Of a stretch of 43,118 nucleotides of DNA, positions 8,505 through 17,859 are shown piece by piece (positions within the stretch are counted from its first letter, which is position 1; every line of letters begins with the position of its first letter). Location of the stretch: positions 1-43,118 of the forward strand of contig JBELFK010000008.1 in the NCBI GenBank assembly GCA_042092935.1, written 5' to 3'. The notes below the pieces were generated by a model. That model had not been told where the DNA came from. It saw only the letters and a list, made by a program, of their open reading frames with translations, and searched no databases. Position numbers and translations under genes: made by a program. Source of the stretch: JASMHC01 sp042092935 (GTDB lineage: Bacteria > Pseudomonadota > Alphaproteobacteria > Rhodobacterales > Rhodobacteraceae).

Positions 8505-8518
8505 TTGATAAATGTCAA
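8505..8518. promoter_or_regulatory. FNR/DNR-type box 1
   Basis: TTGATAAATGTCAA matches TTGAT-N4-ATCAA at 9 of 10 specified positions. It lies 35 bases upstream of the narR start, close enough to overlap that promoter, so autoregulation (perhaps repression) is plausible. Confidence 0.75.
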
Positions 8519-8617
8519 GCCGCGCGGCGCATTTTGCCTCATGAGGCTTGATTTGCAGCCTGCGACGACATGACATTTTTTGCTAACTCATTTATTTTAA
8601 ACAATAATTTCTCATAT

Positions 8618-8631
8618 TTGATCCACGTCAA
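8618..8631. promoter_or_regulatory. FNR/DNR-type box 2, in front of narK1
   Basis: TTGATCCACGTCAA has the same half-sites as box 1 (left TTGAT, right GTCAA). Its centre is about 107 bases before the chosen narK1 ATG. A class II activator site at -41.5 would put the transcript start near 8666, leaving a 5' leader of about 65 bases. The -10 at that place is weak (about 8654-8659), as expected of an activator-dependent promoter. Confidence 0.78.
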
Positions 8632-8731
8632 CTCCCGATGAGCAGAATCTCGCTCTTGTGCTTGCGACACATGAAGGCTGCGGAACCGACCTTTTGGGGT
8701 GGGAATGCCTCTCATAGCATGGGGACAAGTG

Positions 8732-10147
8732 ATGGAAATTCAAAACAAGGCCACGGGACTGTGGCGGAACTTTTTCAACGTAAGAATGGTACAAATCAGA
8801 ACCTTCCACATGACGTGGTTTGCGTTCTTCTCGTGCTTCTTCGCATGGTTTGGCATCGCGCCGTTGATGATTGTCGTGCGCGACGAAATGGGGTTCACAA
8901 AATCGCAAGTCGGCTGGACGATTATCGCATCGGTTGCCGTCACAATTCTGGCGCGGTTCTTTATCGGCTGGCTCTGTGACCGGATCGGACCAAGGCTTGC
9001 CTACACAGCCTTGCTGATATTCGGGGCTTTCCCTGTTGCGGGTATCGGACTTGCCAACAGTTTTGAAAGTTTCTTGGTCTTCCGCCTGTTGATCGGTATC
9101 ATCGGCGCATCCTTTGTCATCACTCAATACCACACATCGGTCATGTTCGCGTCCAACGTGGTTGGAACCGCCAACGCGACCAGCGCCGGTTGGGGTAACC
9201 TGGGTGGAGGCGTCACGCAATTCGCGATGCCGCTGGTCTTCTCGATGTTTGTTGTCGGCTTCGGTTTTTCTGACGCCGCAAGCTGGCGTTTGTCGATGGT
9301 CGTCGTTGGCATCGTCATTTTCTGCGTCGGTATCGCCTATTTCTTCCTGACGCAGGACGCGCCAGATGGCAACTTCAAAGACCTGCGTGCCCAAGGCAAA
9401 CTTGAGAAGAAAGAGAAAGTCACCGGCGCATTCTTCATGGCGCTTCGCGACTATCGGGTCTGGGCATTGTTCCTGATCTATGCGGCCAGCTTTGGAATCG
9501 AGTTGACGGTCAACAACGTCGCCGCGCTGTATTTCTACGACTATTTCGAAGGCATTACCCTTGTCACGGCCGGATTGATTGCGGCGTCCTTTGGTTTGAT
9601 GAACGTTTTTGCACGGACATTGGGCGGCATCTTTGGCGACAACTTCGCGTCACTCTGGGGCCTCAAGGGGCGGTCGTTCTGGCTTTTTGTTGTGCTGCTT
9701 GGCGAAGGCATTGCCCTGATGCTGTTCAGCCGCGTTGATGTGTTGTTCCTTGCGATCCCGATGCTCGTCATCTTCTCGCTGTTCACGCAAATGGCTGAAG
9801 GTGCGACCTATTCAGTGGTGCCCTTCATCAACAAAAAGGCCTTGGGTGCGGTCGCTGGCACCGTGGGTGCAGGTGGCAACGCCGGTGCGGTTGCAGCGGG
9901 CTTCCTTTTCAAAAGCGAAATCCCTTGGAACGACGCCTTCCTTTATCTTGGCATGATCGTTGCAGCCACTTCTGTCGTTGCCTTCCTCGTTCGGTTTTCG
10001 ACCGCACAGGAAGAAGAGGAAGCGGCCCTTTACGAAAAGGCTCAAATGGAGGCGCTCGAACTGCGCGCCGCCCGCGCGATCAACGCTCTGAACCACTCAA
10101 AAGAGGTGATCGAAAGCTACAACCGCACACACGAAAACAAAGTGTGA
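8732..10147 (+). CDS. narK1: NarK1-type nitrate/proton symporter
   Basis: 471 residues with about 12 membrane helices, a major facilitator of the nitrate/nitrite porter family. The nitrate signature region is visible as AGWGNLGGGVTQFAMP after helix 4, and a second glycine-rich motif as GTVGAGGNAGAVAAGF in helix 11. NarK1-type porters import nitrate with protons at the onset of nitrate respiration. The frame is open back to 8699, but the ATG at 8732 has GGGGAC just upstream and gives a normal N-terminus. In Paracoccus NarK1 and NarK2 form one fused protein; here they are separate genes. Confidence 0.88.
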   Translation: MEIQNKATGLWRNFFNVRMVQIRTFHMTWFAFFSCFFAWFGIAPLMIVVRDEMGFTKSQVGWTIIASVAVTILARFFIGWLCDRIGPRLAYTALLIFGAFPVAGIGLANSFESFLVFRLLIGIIGASFVITQYHTSVMFASNVVGTANATSAGWGNLGGGVTQFAMPLVFSMFVVGFGFSDAASWRLSMVVVGIVIFCVGIAYFFLTQDAPDGNFKDLRAQGKLEKKEKVTGAFFMALRDYRVWALFLIYAASFGIELTVNNVAALYFYDYFEGITLVTAGLIAASFGLMNVFARTLGGIFGDNFASLWGLKGRSFWLFVVLLGEGIALMLFSRVDVLFLAIPMLVIFSLFTQMAEGATYSVVPFINKKALGAVAGTVGAGGNAGAVAAGFLFKSEIPWNDAFLYLGMIVAATSVVAFLVRFSTAQEEEEAALYEKAQMEALELRAARAINALNHSKEVIESYNRTHENKV

Positions 10148-10154
10148 CCAATCT

Positions 10155-10179
10155 TCAGGTCACCTTGCCGGTGGCCTGA
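10155..10179 (+). terminator. Intercistronic hairpin between narK1 and narK2
   Basis: TCAGGTCACC (10155-10164) pairs with GGTGGCCTGA (10170-10179), ten pairs including one G-U, with a 5-base loop. No U-tract follows, so it is not a standard terminator. It may stabilise or separate mRNA segments, or attenuate. Confidence 0.5.
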
Positions 10180-10206
10180 CTGACGCAATCCTCAGGAGGT
10201 AAAACT

Positions 10207-11823
10207 GTGGGACAAGACATTAGAAACTGGAACATTGAGGACGAGAGCTACTGGGCTTCGACCGGCAAGGCCATCGCCACCCGGAACCTCTGGATCTCAA
10301 TTCCTAGCCTGCTTTGCGGCTTCGCCGTCTGGCTTTATTGGGGCATCATCACCGTTCAAATGGTGAACCTTGATTTCGGCTTTGCGAAATCTGACCTGTT
10401 TACGCTGGGGGCCATCGCCGGTCTGACAGGGGCGACTTTGCGTATCCCGTCCACCTTCTTCATCCGGATCGCAGGCGGGCGGAACACCATTGTGTTTACG
10501 ACCGCGCTGCTGATGATCCCCGCCGCGGGTGCGGGCCTTGCGCTGCAAGACCCCGACACGCCGCTGTGGTACTTCCAGATGCTGGCGTTCCTGTCCGGTA
10601 TCGGTGGCGGTAACTTCAGCTCGTCGATGTCAAACATCAGCTTCTTCTATCCGAAGAAGATTCAGGGCTTTGCCTTGGGGATGAACGCAGGCCTGGGGAA
10701 CTTTGGTGTGACAACCATGCAAATCCTCGTGCCTCTGGCGATGACCATGGGTCTGTTCGGTGGTGAAAGCCGTACGCTGGTGAACACCTCGGGGACGCTG
10801 ATCGGCAAGATCCCTGCGGGCACCGAGACCTATATCCAGAACGCTGGTCTGATCTGGCTCGTGTTCCTTGTGCCGCTGGCCATTATCGGCTGGATGGGCA
10901 TGAACAACATTCGTGACGAACACGTGTCACCAAAAATCCCGAGTTTCTTTGGCTCGGCTGGAATCATCACGGGCATGTTGCTGATCGGTCTGGCCACATC
11001 GGCTTTCGGTGTCTGGCTGATGTTGCCGTCCGTTGAAGGCGGGATCGCCACGTCGGGCTTTGGTATTTCGAAATGGCTCGTGCTACCGATCGTGATCGCG
11101 TTGACCGTTCTGGGCCTGAAACTCATCCCAGGCGCCGTCGGGCAAAACCTGAGCCGCCAGTACAAGATCTTCGGCAACAAACACACTTGGGCGATGACGG
11201 TGATCTACACCATGACCTTTGGGTCGTTCATCGGCTACTCTGCTGCCCTGGCACTGACGATCAAGGTTGTCTTTGGCTTCAGCCACGTTGAGGTTGACGG
11301 CGTGATGACCCACGACATGGTGAACCCCAATGGCCCCTCGGCCCTGATGTTCGCATGGATGGGACCCTTCATCGGTGCCTTGATCCGTCCGCTGGGCGGC
11401 ATGTGGGCTGACCGCGCGGGTGGTGCAAAAGTGACCCAGATCATTTCGGTCGTGATGGTTGCCTGTGCGCTTGGCGTCGCCTACTTCATCCAGCGGGCGT
11501 ACCAGTCGGCAACCCCGGAACAGTACTTCTACCCATTCCTGATCCTGTTCCTGGTTCTCTTTGCTGCAACCGGTATCGGCAACGGCTCGACCTTCCGGAC
11601 CATCGCTGTTGTGTTCAACAAAGAGCAGGCCGGACCTGCCCTTGGCTGGACCGCCGCCGTCGCCGCTTATGGCGCGTTCATCATCCCGAAAGTCTTCGGA
11701 GAGCAATTGGGTGCAGGTAACCCTGAATACGCGCTCTACGGTTTCGCGATCTTCTACGCCGTCTGCATCGTCATCAACTGGTGGTTCTATCTGCGCCCCG
11801 GCGCCTACGTGAAGAACCCCTAA
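10207..11823 (+). CDS. narK2: NarK2-type nitrate/nitrite antiporter
   Basis: 538 residues with 12 or more membrane helices. It has the nitrate-signature GMNAGLGNFGVTTMQI and a second region ATGIGNGSTFRTIAVVF. NarK2-type porters exchange external nitrate for internal nitrite, which suits steady nitrate respiration. It starts with GTG at 10207, supported by a strong AGGAGG at 10194-10199 and seven-base spacing; no nearby ATG gives a better start. It lies 59 bases after narK1 and 69 before narG. Confidence 0.88.
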   Translation: MGQDIRNWNIEDESYWASTGKAIATRNLWISIPSLLCGFAVWLYWGIITVQMVNLDFGFAKSDLFTLGAIAGLTGATLRIPSTFFIRIAGGRNTIVFTTALLMIPAAGAGLALQDPDTPLWYFQMLAFLSGIGGGNFSSSMSNISFFYPKKIQGFALGMNAGLGNFGVTTMQILVPLAMTMGLFGGESRTLVNTSGTLIGKIPAGTETYIQNAGLIWLVFLVPLAIIGWMGMNNIRDEHVSPKIPSFFGSAGIITGMLLIGLATSAFGVWLMLPSVEGGIATSGFGISKWLVLPIVIALTVLGLKLIPGAVGQNLSRQYKIFGNKHTWAMTVIYTMTFGSFIGYSAALALTIKVVFGFSHVEVDGVMTHDMVNPNGPSALMFAWMGPFIGALIRPLGGMWADRAGGAKVTQIISVVMVACALGVAYFIQRAYQSATPEQYFYPFLILFLVLFAATGIGNGSTFRTIAVVFNKEQAGPALGWTAAVAAYGAFIIPKVFGEQLGAGNPEYALYGFAIFYAVCIVINWWFYLRPGAYVKNP

Positions 11824-11838
11824 ATCCAAGCACGAATT

Positions 11839-11865
11839 GCCTCGGTCCATCGATTGGGCCGGGGC
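11839..11865 (+). terminator. Intercistronic hairpin between narK2 and narG
   Basis: GCCTCGGTCC (11839-11848) pairs with GGGCCGGGGC (11856-11865), ten pairs including two G-U, with a 7-base loop. The following bases contain only a short mixed pyrimidine run (CCTTCCTTTC). It could be a leaky terminator or an mRNA processing or stability element in front of narG. Confidence 0.5.
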
Positions 11866-11892
11866 TGACCTTCCTTTCAGTGGAGAATTCAG

Positions 11893-14800
11893 ATGAGCCA
11901 TCTGCTCGACAGACTAAACTTTCTACAATCCAAAGAGCTCGGGCAGTTCTCGAATGGCCACGGACAGGTCACCCGGGAAAACCGCGACTGGGAAGACACC
12001 TACCGCAACCGCTGGCGGCATGACAAAGTCGTGCGCTCGACCCATGGTGTGAATTGTACGGGCTCGTGCTCGTGGAAAATTTACGTCAAATCCGGCATCG
12101 TGACATGGGAAACCCAGCAAACGGACTACCCCCGCACGCGCCCAGACTTACCGAACCACGAACCCCGAGGCTGTGCACGGGGGGCCTCGTATAGCTGGTA
12201 TCTTTATTCCGCAAACCGCGTGAAAAACCCGCTGGTGCGCGGCCGCTTGATGAAGGTTTGGCGCAAGATGCGCGAAACGCTGACGCCGATTGAAGCGTGG
12301 ACCAAACTGCAAAACGATCCGGTTTTGCGCAACGGCTATGTCGAAACACGCGGCAAGGGTGGCTTTGTGCGCGCATCTTGGGACGAAGCAACCGAGATTA
12401 CCGCAGCAGCCAACGCCTATACCGCGAAAACGTATGGACCCGATCGTGTCTTCGGCTTTTCGCCGATCCCTGCGATGTCGATGGTCTCCTACGCGGCTGG
12501 ATCGCGTTACCTCAGCCTTTTGGGCGGCGTTTGTATGTCGTTCTACGATTGGTACTGCGACCTCCCACCCGCCTCGCCGATGACGTGGGGCGAACAGACC
12601 GACGTGCCGGAAAGCGCAGACTGGTACAACTCAGGCTATTTGCTGCTTTGGGGATCAAACGTGCCGCAAACCCGCACGCCGGACGCGCACTTTTATACCG
12701 AGGCACGCTATCGCGGCACCAAATCCGCCGTAATCTGCCCCGATTATTCCGAGGCCGCAAAATTTGGTGATGTCTGGCTGAACGCCAAACAAGGCACTGA
12801 CGCCGCGTTGGGCATGGCCTTCGGCCACGTCATTTTGCGCGAATTCCACCTTGACCGACAGTCGGAATATTTCACCGATTACTGCCGCAAATACAGCGAC
12901 TTCCCAATGCTGGTGCGCTTGGATCAGCAAGACGGTAAACTTGTCCCGGGGCGCTTCCTGCGGGCTGACGATCTTGACGGAAAACTGGGTGAGGACAACA
13001 ATCCCGAATGGAAGACCGTCGCATGGGATCGCAAGTCCGGTGGCCCCGTCGCGCCAAACGGCTCGGTCGGCTATCGCTGGGGCGAAAATGGTGAATGGAA
13101 CCTTGAGGATAAGGCAGACGGCAAAGGCACCGATCTGGCCATGTCCTTTGTTTTGGACACAGAACAAGACGACGTTGTCGGTGTGGACTTCCCCTATTTC
13201 GGCGCAGACGCGACCGAGAATTTCACCACAGGCGACAAGCGTCCGAACATTCTGACAAAGAATGTCCCTGTCAAAAAAGTGCAAACCGAGAACGGCGAAA
13301 TTCTCGTCGCGACAGTGTTTGACCTGTTCTGTGCCAACTACGGGCTGGACCGCGGCTTGGGCGGCGATTGGGTTGCCAAGGACTTTGACGAAGACGTTCC
13401 CGGCACGCCTGCATGGGCTGAAAAAATCACTGGCGTATCTGCCGATAAAATTATCCATGTTGCGCGCGGATTTGCCGACAACGCCGAAAAGACCAAAGGC
13501 AAGTCGATGATAATCATCGGCGCGGCGATGAACCATTGGTATCACATGGACATGAACTACCGCGGCGTCATCAACATGTTGGTGATGTGCGGATGCGTCG
13601 GCCAGTCGGGCGGCGGCTGGGCACACTATGTCGGACAAGAAAAACTGCGTCCACAGACCGGCTGGTTGCCTCTTGCCTTTGCGCTCGACTGGAACCGTCC
13701 GCCACGTCACATGAACTCGACGTCAGCGTGGTATGCCCACACGGACCAGTGGCGGTACGAAACTCTGACCGCGCAAGAGATCATCTCTCCCACCGCCCCT
13801 GCGGGTGACTGGGACGCCAATATGATCGACTACAACATCCGCGCCGAGCGGATGGGCTGGCTGCCATCAGCGCCGCAGTTGAAAACCAATCCGCTTGAAG
13901 TGTCGAAACAGGCAAAGGCCGCAGGCAAGGACATTCCTGACTTCGTGGCCGAGCAGCTCAAATCCGGCGAATTGGAGATGTCTTGCGAAGACCCGGACGC
14001 GCCGGAAAACTGGCCGCGCAACCTGTTCGTGTGGCGGTCAAACCTGCTGGGCTCGTCGGGCAAAGGGCACGAATACTTCCTCAAGCACCTTTTGGGCACC
14101 GATCACGGCGTCATGGGTAAGGACTTGGGCGAAGAAGGTGCCCAATTGCCGAAAGAAGCCAAGTGGCACGAAGAAGGCCCGCGCGGCAAGCTGGACCTTC
14201 TGGTCACCATCGACTTCCGCATGAGCACTACGGCGGTTTATTCCGACATCGTTCTGCCAACGGCAAGCTGGTACGAAAAGAACGACATGAACACGTCGGA
14301 CATGCACCCGTTCATTCACCCGCTTCAGGCGGCGGTTGATCCGGCTTACGAAAGCAAGTCGGACTGGGACATCTTCAAATCTATCGCCAAGAAGTTCAGC
14401 GAAGTTGCGCCAGAAATCCTTGGAGTTGAGACCGACATCGTGCAGCTTCCGATCCTGCACGACACCCCTGCCGAAATAGCGCAGGATCAGGTCAAGGACT
14501 GGAAGGCGGGCGAATGCGATCTGATCCCCGGCAAAACCGCGCCGAATTACATCGCGGTCGAACGGGATTATGCGCAGGTCTACAAGAAGTTCACGGCCGT
14601 CGGGCCACTGCTCGACAAGCTGGGCAATGGCGGCAAAGGCATCAATGTCGACGCCAAGGACGAAGTGCAGCATCTGCGTGATCTGAACGGCGTGGTTCTG
14701 GACGAAGGCGTGTCGCAGGGCATGCCCAAGCTGGAGACCGCAATTGACGCCTGCGAAATGGTCTTGATGCTGGCACCGGAAACCAATGGTGAAGTGGCTG

Positions 14801-15624
14801 TCAAAGCCTGGGAAAAACTGTCCGAGGCGACCGGCATTGACCACACCCATCTGGCCAAGCCCAAGGAAGACGAGAAGATTCGTTTCCACGATATCGCAGC
14901 GCAGCCGCGTAAAATTATCTCGTCCCCCACGTGGTCGGGCATTGAAAGCGAAAAGGTTTGCTACAACGCCGGCTACACCAATGTGCACGAGTTGATCCCG
15001 TGGCGCACTCTGACCGGTCGTCAGCAGCTTTATCAGGATCACCTGTGGATGCGGGCCTTTGGCGAAGGGTTCATGTCGTACCGGCCTCCGGTCGATCTGA
15101 AGACCATCACCGAGGACGTGACGGATGACGGGGACACCTTGTTCCTTAACTTCATCACGCCCCACCAGAAATGGGGGATCCACTCGACCTATTCCGACAA
15201 CCTGCTGATGTTGACGCTGAACAGGGGTGGTCCGGTCATCTGGATCTCCGAGAATGACGCCAAGAAGGTCGGCATCGTCGATAACGACTGGGTCGAGCTT
15301 TACAACGTCAACGGGGCTTTGACTGCAAGGGCTGTTGTTTCGCAGCGGATGAAGGACGGAACGACCTTCATGTATCACGCGCAGGAAAAGATCGTGAACA
15401 CACCCGGGTCTGAAAAGACTGGTCACCGTGGCGGCATTCACAACTCGGTCACCCGCGCGACCCTGAAACCAACCCATATGATCGGCGGCTATGCCCATCA
15501 GTCCTACGGTTTCAACTACTACGGAACCGTCGGTGCAAACCGCGATGAATATGTCGTCGTCAGGAAAATGAAAAAGGTCGACTGGCTCGATCAGGAAGCC
15601 ACTCCGAAGGAGGCAGCAGAATGA
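11893..15624 (+). CDS. narG: Membrane-bound nitrate reductase, catalytic alpha subunit
   Basis: 1243 residues, as in other NarG proteins. It reduces nitrate to nitrite at a molybdenum bis-MGD centre on the cytoplasmic side of the membrane. The FS0 iron-sulfur ligands are His51, Cys55, Cys59 and Cys94 (HGVNCTGSC and later RGCARG). WYCDLPPA around residue 223 supplies the aspartate expected to bind molybdenum. There is no twin-arginine signal, as expected for the cytoplasmic-facing Nar enzyme rather than Nap. Start at 11893 after GGAG. It overlaps narH by four bases (ATGA). Confidence 0.97.
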   Translation: MSHLLDRLNFLQSKELGQFSNGHGQVTRENRDWEDTYRNRWRHDKVVRSTHGVNCTGSCSWKIYVKSGIVTWETQQTDYPRTRPDLPNHEPRGCARGASYSWYLYSANRVKNPLVRGRLMKVWRKMRETLTPIEAWTKLQNDPVLRNGYVETRGKGGFVRASWDEATEITAAANAYTAKTYGPDRVFGFSPIPAMSMVSYAAGSRYLSLLGGVCMSFYDWYCDLPPASPMTWGEQTDVPESADWYNSGYLLLWGSNVPQTRTPDAHFYTEARYRGTKSAVICPDYSEAAKFGDVWLNAKQGTDAALGMAFGHVILREFHLDRQSEYFTDYCRKYSDFPMLVRLDQQDGKLVPGRFLRADDLDGKLGEDNNPEWKTVAWDRKSGGPVAPNGSVGYRWGENGEWNLEDKADGKGTDLAMSFVLDTEQDDVVGVDFPYFGADATENFTTGDKRPNILTKNVPVKKVQTENGEILVATVFDLFCANYGLDRGLGGDWVAKDFDEDVPGTPAWAEKITGVSADKIIHVARGFADNAEKTKGKSMIIIGAAMNHWYHMDMNYRGVINMLVMCGCVGQSGGGWAHYVGQEKLRPQTGWLPLAFALDWNRPPRHMNSTSAWYAHTDQWRYETLTAQEIISPTAPAGDWDANMIDYNIRAERMGWLPSAPQLKTNPLEVSKQAKAAGKDIPDFVAEQLKSGELEMSCEDPDAPENWPRNLFVWRSNLLGSSGKGHEYFLKHLLGTDHGVMGKDLGEEGAQLPKEAKWHEEGPRGKLDLLVTIDFRMSTTAVYSDIVLPTASWYEKNDMNTSDMHPFIHPLQAAVDPAYESKSDWDIFKSIAKKFSEVAPEILGVETDIVQLPILHDTPAEIAQDQVKDWKAGECDLIPGKTAPNYIAVERDYAQVYKKFTAVGPLLDKLGNGGKGINVDAKDEVQHLRDLNGVVLDEGVSQGMPKLETAIDACEMVLMLAPETNGEVAVKAWEKLSEATGIDHTHLAKPKEDEKIRFHDIAAQPRKIISSPTWSGIESEKVCYNAGYTNVHELIPWRTLTGRQQLYQDHLWMRAFGEGFMSYRPPVDLKTITEDVTDDGDTLFLNFITPHQKWGIHSTYSDNLLMLTLNRGGPVIWISENDAKKVGIVDNDWVELYNVNGALTARAVVSQRMKDGTTFMYHAQEKIVNTPGSEKTGHRGGIHNSVTRATLKPTHMIGGYAHQSYGFNYYGTVGANRDEYVVVRKMKKVDWLDQEATPKEAAE

Positions 15625-17144
15625 AAGTACGTGCACAAATAGGCATGGTGCTGAACCTCGACAAATGCATCGGGTGTCACACATGCTCAGTCACTTGCAA
15701 GAACGTCTGGACGACGCGCGAAGGCGTTGAATACGCGTGGTTCAACAACGTCGAAACCAAGCCCGGAACCGGCTATCCGACCGACTGGGAAAATCAGGCG
15801 CGCTGGAACGGCGGCTGGCAGCGGACCAAATCGGGCAAGCTGCAACCCAAGCAGGGTGGCAAATGGCGGATACTGGCGAACATCTTCGCCAACCCCGACC
15901 TGCCCGAGATCGACGACTATTACGAGCCTTTCGATTTCGACCACGACCACCTGAAGTCGGCCCCCGAAATGAAGGCCTTTCCGACAGCCCGCCCCTACTC
16001 CAAGATCACCGGCGAGCGGATCGAGAAGATTGAAAAGGGTCCGAACTGGGAAGAAATCCTTGGTGGCGAATTCTCAAAACGATCCGAGGATTACAACTTC
16101 GAAGGCATCCAGAAAGAGATTTACGGCGAGTACGAGAACACCTTCATGATGTATCTCCCGCGTCTCTGCGAACATTGCCTGAACCCAGCTTGCGCGGCGT
16201 CCTGCCCCTCGGGTGCGATCTACAAACGCGAGGAAGACGGCATTGTTCTCATCGACCAAGAGAAATGCCGAGGCTGGCGGATGTGTGTCTCGGGCTGTCC
16301 TTACAAAAAGGTCTACTACAACTGGTCGACCGGCAAGTCCGAGAAATGCACCCTGTGCTATCCGCGGATTGAGTCCGGCAACCCGACCGTGTGTTCGGAA
16401 ACCTGCGTGGGCCGCATCCGTTATCTTGGCGTGATGCTCTATGATGCCGACAAGATTTCCGACGCCTCAAACACACCGGACGAGTCCGATCTTTATGACG
16501 CACAGCTTGGTGTGTTCCTTGATCCGAACGATCCAGACGTGATCGCCGCTGCGCAGAAAGAGGGCATTCCTCAGGACTGGATCAAGTCGGCACAGGAAAG
16601 CCCTGTGTGGAAGATGGCGATGGATTGGAAGGTGGCCTTCCCACTGCACCCTGAATATCGCACTCTGCCGATGGTCTGGTACATCCCGCCATTGTCGCCG
16701 ATCCAGAACGCTGCCGAAGCGGGCGCGATTGGCATGGACGCGGGTATGCCGGATGTGAAAAATCTTCGTATTCCGGTTCGATATCTCGCCAACATGTTGA
16801 CCGCAGGCGACGAGGCACCGGTGACGCAGGCGCTCGAACGGATGCTGGCGATGCGGTCCTATATGCGGTCCAAAACCGTTGAAGGCGTGATCGACGAAGG
16901 CATCGCCGAAAAAGTCGGCCTCAGCGCCCGTATGATCGAGGACATGTATAAAATCATGGCCCTTGCGGATTATGAGGACCGCTTCGTCATCCCGACAACC
17001 CACCGCGAGCAAGTCGAAGTAGCCTATGACATCAAGGGCGGCTGCGGATTTACGGATGGCAATGGTTGTTCGCCGGGCATCTCAAAAGGATCGCTCTTTG
17101 GTGGCTCAAAGAAACCCCTCAGAATGCCGTCGGAGGTGCAGTGA
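15621..17144 (+). CDS. narH: Nitrate reductase beta subunit (iron-sulfur protein)
   Basis: 507 residues. It passes electrons from NarI to NarG through one [3Fe-4S] and three [4Fe-4S] clusters. Cysteine groups are visible as CIGCHTCSVTC near the start, CEHCLNPACAASCP, then CRGWRMCVSGCP, CTLCYPRIESG and CSETC. The CRGWRMC spacing, with Trp in place of a cysteine, is the signature of the [3Fe-4S] site. Translation is coupled to narG and, by a one-base overlap, to narJ. Confidence 0.97.
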   Translation: MKVRAQIGMVLNLDKCIGCHTCSVTCKNVWTTREGVEYAWFNNVETKPGTGYPTDWENQARWNGGWQRTKSGKLQPKQGGKWRILANIFANPDLPEIDDYYEPFDFDHDHLKSAPEMKAFPTARPYSKITGERIEKIEKGPNWEEILGGEFSKRSEDYNFEGIQKEIYGEYENTFMMYLPRLCEHCLNPACAASCPSGAIYKREEDGIVLIDQEKCRGWRMCVSGCPYKKVYYNWSTGKSEKCTLCYPRIESGNPTVCSETCVGRIRYLGVMLYDADKISDASNTPDESDLYDAQLGVFLDPNDPDVIAAAQKEGIPQDWIKSAQESPVWKMAMDWKVAFPLHPEYRTLPMVWYIPPLSPIQNAAEAGAIGMDAGMPDVKNLRIPVRYLANMLTAGDEAPVTQALERMLAMRSYMRSKTVEGVIDEGIAEKVGLSARMIEDMYKIMALADYEDRFVIPTTHREQVEVAYDIKGGCGFTDGNGCSPGISKGSLFGGSKKPLRMPSEVQ

Positions 17145-17848
17145 TGGATCGTACTCTCAAAGCAATCTCGCTTGTTCTGAGCTACCCAACGCTTGAGCTT
17201 CAACACGCAATGCCCGAAATCGCTGGCGTTCTGGCGGCGGACTCGCGTCTGACGGCTGCGGCGCGAAGGGCGTTGCGTCCGTTGGTGGATGATCTGACAT
17301 CGCGCGACATATACGACCTGCAAGAGCAGTATGTGATGCTGTTTGATCGCTCACGGACCCTATCGCTCAACTTGTTTGAGCATGTTCACGGGGAAAGCAG
17401 GGATCGGGGCGGGGCCATGGTGTCGCTGATGAAAACCTATCGCGACAGCGGGTTTGAGCCGGTCACGACCGAACTGCCAGATCATTTACCTGTCTTGCTG
17501 GAATTCCTCTCCACGCAGCCAATCGAAGAAGCGCAAGACATTCTGGCCGATGCCGCACACATCTTTCAGGCATTGTCTGAGCGTCTTGACCGTCGCGACA
17601 GCCCGTTTGGGGCCGTCTTCGCGGCGCTCCAGCAACTCGCTGGTGTTCAGGTCGACAAAGAGGCCGTCGCCGAGTTGCTTGAACAGCCCGACGACGATCC
17701 CAACGATCTCGAGGCGCTGGATGCCGTCTGGGAAGAAAGCGAAGTCGTTTTTGGTCCCGATCCAAACGCCGGATGCCCGCAAGTGCGCGATATGCTGTCG
17801 CGCATGGATGAACCTGTCACTTCCCCCTCCGGCGTCGCAGCCCAGTAA
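17144..17848 (+). CDS. narJ: Nitrate reductase molybdenum-cofactor assembly chaperone
   Basis: 234 residues. NarJ binds apo-NarG and lets molybdenum cofactor be inserted before the enzyme joins NarI; it is not part of the final enzyme. The all-helical TorD/NarJ family pattern is clear, with LSYPT, LLDLFEHVHGES-type and HLPVLLEFLS motifs (here SLNLFEHVHGES). The start is the ATG at 17144 with GGAGG at 17132-17136, directly overlapping the narH stop; the open frame back to 17066 lies inside narH. Confidence 0.94.
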   Translation: MDRTLKAISLVLSYPTLELQHAMPEIAGVLAADSRLTAAARRALRPLVDDLTSRDIYDLQEQYVMLFDRSRTLSLNLFEHVHGESRDRGGAMVSLMKTYRDSGFEPVTTELPDHLPVLLEFLSTQPIEEAQDILADAAHIFQALSERLDRRDSPFGAVFAALQQLAGVQVDKEAVAELLEQPDDDPNDLEALDAVWEESEVVFGPDPNAGCPQVRDMLSRMDEPVTSPSGVAAQ

Positions 17849-17859
17849 AGGAGAAACCG

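Noticed and set aside
14038..15684. A 548-codon open frame on the minus strand opposite narG/narH
   Set aside because: It is a mirror of the GC-rich codon pattern of narG, with no recognisable domain. Similar long antisense frames opposite narG (12655-13710), narK2 (11083-11901) and gcvP (4048-4818) are rejected for the same reason.
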